Below, piece by piece: positions 11,230 to 12,368 of a DNA stretch of 12,368 bases. The DNA is taken from NCBI GenBank assembly GCA_002470605.1, contig DKND01000002.1, forward strand, positions 8,424-20,791. The letters run 5' to 3'. The position numbers and the translations under genes were made by a program. A model generated the notes under the pieces. That model was not told where the DNA came from and ran no database searches. It saw only the letters and a program-made list of their open reading frames with translations. Origin of the DNA: Opitutia bacterium UBA7397 (GTDB lineage Bacteria > Verrucomicrobiota > Verrucomicrobiia > Opitutales > UBA953). Each line of letters starts with the position of its first letter. The stretch's first letter is position 1.

Positions 11230-12368
11230 ATGCAACTGACCCAAGCCCTCGCCCTCCTCGCCTGCCTATCCGCCTTCGCAGCTGAGCCCCGTAAGAACGT
11301 CCTACTACTCGTCTCCGACGATTGCGGCACACGCATGGGAACCTACGGCGGTCCGGTGCTGACGCCGAACATCGACGCGCTCGCCCGTTCCGGTGTCCGC
11401 TTCGATCGTGCTTATTGCCAATACGCGCTCTGTAACCCAAGCCGCACCTCCTTCCTCACCGGTCTGCGCCCGGACACCACCGGCGTCACCGACAACGCAA
11501 AAGAGTTTCGTAAAGTCATTCCCGACATCGTCACGTTGCCGCAGATGTTTAAGAATAATGGCTATTCCGTCGCCCGCATCGGTAAACTTTATCACTACAG
11601 CGTGCCCAAAGAGATCGGCACCAACGGTCTTGATGACCCGCAGTCCTGGGAGCAGGTTTGGAATCCCCGTGGTCGCGATTGCGACGACGAAGATAAAATC
11701 TTCTCGATTGGCATCGGTGCCGGCACGTCGGCCGATAAGGCCAACGGGAAGACGGGCCAAATCCTCGTAGGTTCAGGCAATTACGGTGGCACGCTGAGCT
11801 GGCTCGCCGCCGAAGGCACGGATGCAGAGCAGACCGACGGCAAGATTGCCGCCCAGGCCATCTCCTTCCTCAAGGAAACGCACGCTAAACCTTTCTTCTT
11901 GGCAGTCGGTTTTTTCCGTCCGCACACCCCCTACGTTTCTCCGAAGAAATATTTCGAACTCTATCCTAAAGATAAACTCGAGATCGTACCAGATCCGACC
12001 GCCGACCGCGCCTCTAAGCCTCAAGTAGCCCTTTCCAATACGACGGTGGCCAACTATGGCATGACCGAGGATACGCAGCGCACCGCCAAGCAGGCCTACC
12101 TGGCTTCAATGAGTTTCATGGACGCCCAGTTCGGGCTCGTACTCGAAGAACTTAAAAAGCAAGGCCTCGATAAAAATACCGTCGTCATTTTCATCAGCGA
12201 CCACGGCTACAATCTCGGCGAACACGGTCTCTGGCAGAAACGCTCCCTCTACGAAGATTCCGCCCGCGTTCCCCTGATTATTCGTGACCCTGGGATGAAG
12301 ACCGCTGGTCAGTCATCGAATCGTATCGCCGAACTCCTCGATCTTTATCCCACAATCGCCGACCTCTG
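11230..12368 (+). CDS. Exported sulfatase, iduronate-2-sulfatase-like (5' part, runs off the window)
   Basis: The 379 visible residues form the N-terminal and central part of a formylglycine-dependent sulfatase, which hydrolyses sulfate esters. A signal peptide (MQLTQALALLACLSAFAAEP, cleavage probably after AFA) implies export. The fold begins with NVLLLVSDDCGTRMGTYGG, giving metal ligands D30/D31, then TPNIDALARSGVRFDRAYCQYALCNPSRTSFLTG, where C68 in C-N-P-S-R is the residue converted to formylglycine. Further conserved pieces are IGKLYH (K119), FFLAVGFFRPHTPYVSP (H232) and ISDHGYNLGEHGLWQK (D324/H325). The wording RPHTPYVSPKKYF and GEHGLWQKRSLYED is like iduronate-2-sulfatase and related marine polysaccharide sulfatases. 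The exact substrate cannot be told. It follows the sulfate-assimilation operon on the same strand after the repeat region, so freed sulfate could be used by it. The maturation enzyme is not in the window. Confidence 0.93.
   Translation, partial: MQLTQALALLACLSAFAAEPRKNVLLLVSDDCGTRMGTYGGPVLTPNIDALARSGVRFDRAYCQYALCNPSRTSFLTGLRPDTTGVTDNAKEFRKVIPDIVTLPQMFKNNGYSVARIGKLYHYSVPKEIGTNGLDDPQSWEQVWNPRGRDCDDEDKIFSIGIGAGTSADKANGKTGQILVGSGNYGGTLSWLAAEGTDAEQTDGKIAAQAISFLKETHAKPFFLAVGFFRPHTPYVSPKKYFELYPKDKLEIVPDPTADRASKPQVALSNTTVANYGMTEDTQRTAKQAYLASMSFMDAQFGLVLEELKKQGLDKNTVVIFISDHGYNLGEHGLWQKRSLYEDSARVPLIIRDPGMKTAGQSSNRIAELLDLYPTIADL

Noticed and set aside
11230..11265. A lipoprotein signal (LLAC at residues 9-12) in the sulfatase
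   Set aside because: The hydrophobic part before the cysteine is too short and lacks a charged N-terminus, and a better signal-peptidase I site follows at AFA.
11009..11440. Minus-strand open frames across the repeat region (143 and 71 codons)
   Set aside because: They are Arg/Gly-rich translations of G-rich repeats overlapping the sulfatase gene, with no family match and no sign of a real start.

Overview
This window looks like chromosomal DNA from a moderately GC-rich, Gram-negative bacterium. My best guess is Verrucomicrobiota, possibly an Opitutae-type lineage, but this rests on protein character and gene mix only. The supporting signs are several exported proteins with Sec signal peptides, a LolA-like protein, a CxPSR sulfatase, a CysNC fusion of the EEQEQNITID subtype, and no Shine-Dalgarno motif in front of any gene. 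No tRNA, rRNA, CRISPR array, insertion sequence or phage gene is visible.

Region 1 (1-2569, + strand) reads as one operon. It holds the 3' end of an unidentified gene with an Ala/Pro/Lys tail, a LolA-like exported protein, a Nif3/DUF34-family metal protein and a glutamyl-Q tRNA(Asp) synthetase (gluQRS), packed with 3-12 nt gaps. Region 2 (2575-3922, - strand) holds two related exported thioredoxin-fold proteins of DWCGxC type, probably a tandem duplication.

Region 3 (4014-11061) is an assimilatory sulfate-reduction locus. A two-domain CbiX-like chelatase with an unusual C-terminal membrane hairpin (+) converges on cobA, the SUMT of siroheme synthesis (-). cobA diverges across a 61-bp AT-rich dyad-containing promoter region from an operon cysI-cysH-cysD-cysNC (+). 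Together these encode sulfate to APS (CysD + CysN), APS to sulfite (an iron-sulfur APS reductase), sulfite to sulfide (CysI hemoprotein), and two of the three enzymes for siroheme, the CysI cofactor. Precorrin-2 dehydrogenase, the CysJ flavoprotein and a sulfate transporter are not in the window.

Region 4 (11062-11229) is a 168-bp intergenic stretch and the least ordinary DNA here. Two octamer-repeat arrays in inverted orientation, sharing a 15-bp perfect inverted repeat with CACGTG cores, flank a perfect 20-bp palindrome and a six-unit CCTACC-like hexamer array whose other strand has strong G-quadruplex character.

Region 5 (11230 to the window end) is the 5' part of an exported sulfatase resembling iduronate-2-sulfatase. 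It could feed sulfate from sulfated glycans into the assimilation pathway. The pathway itself is known. The items most worth pursuing are the structured repeat at 11073-11218, the membrane-tailed half-degenerate CbiX, and an APS kinase domain with a changed substrate loop next to an APS-type reductase.
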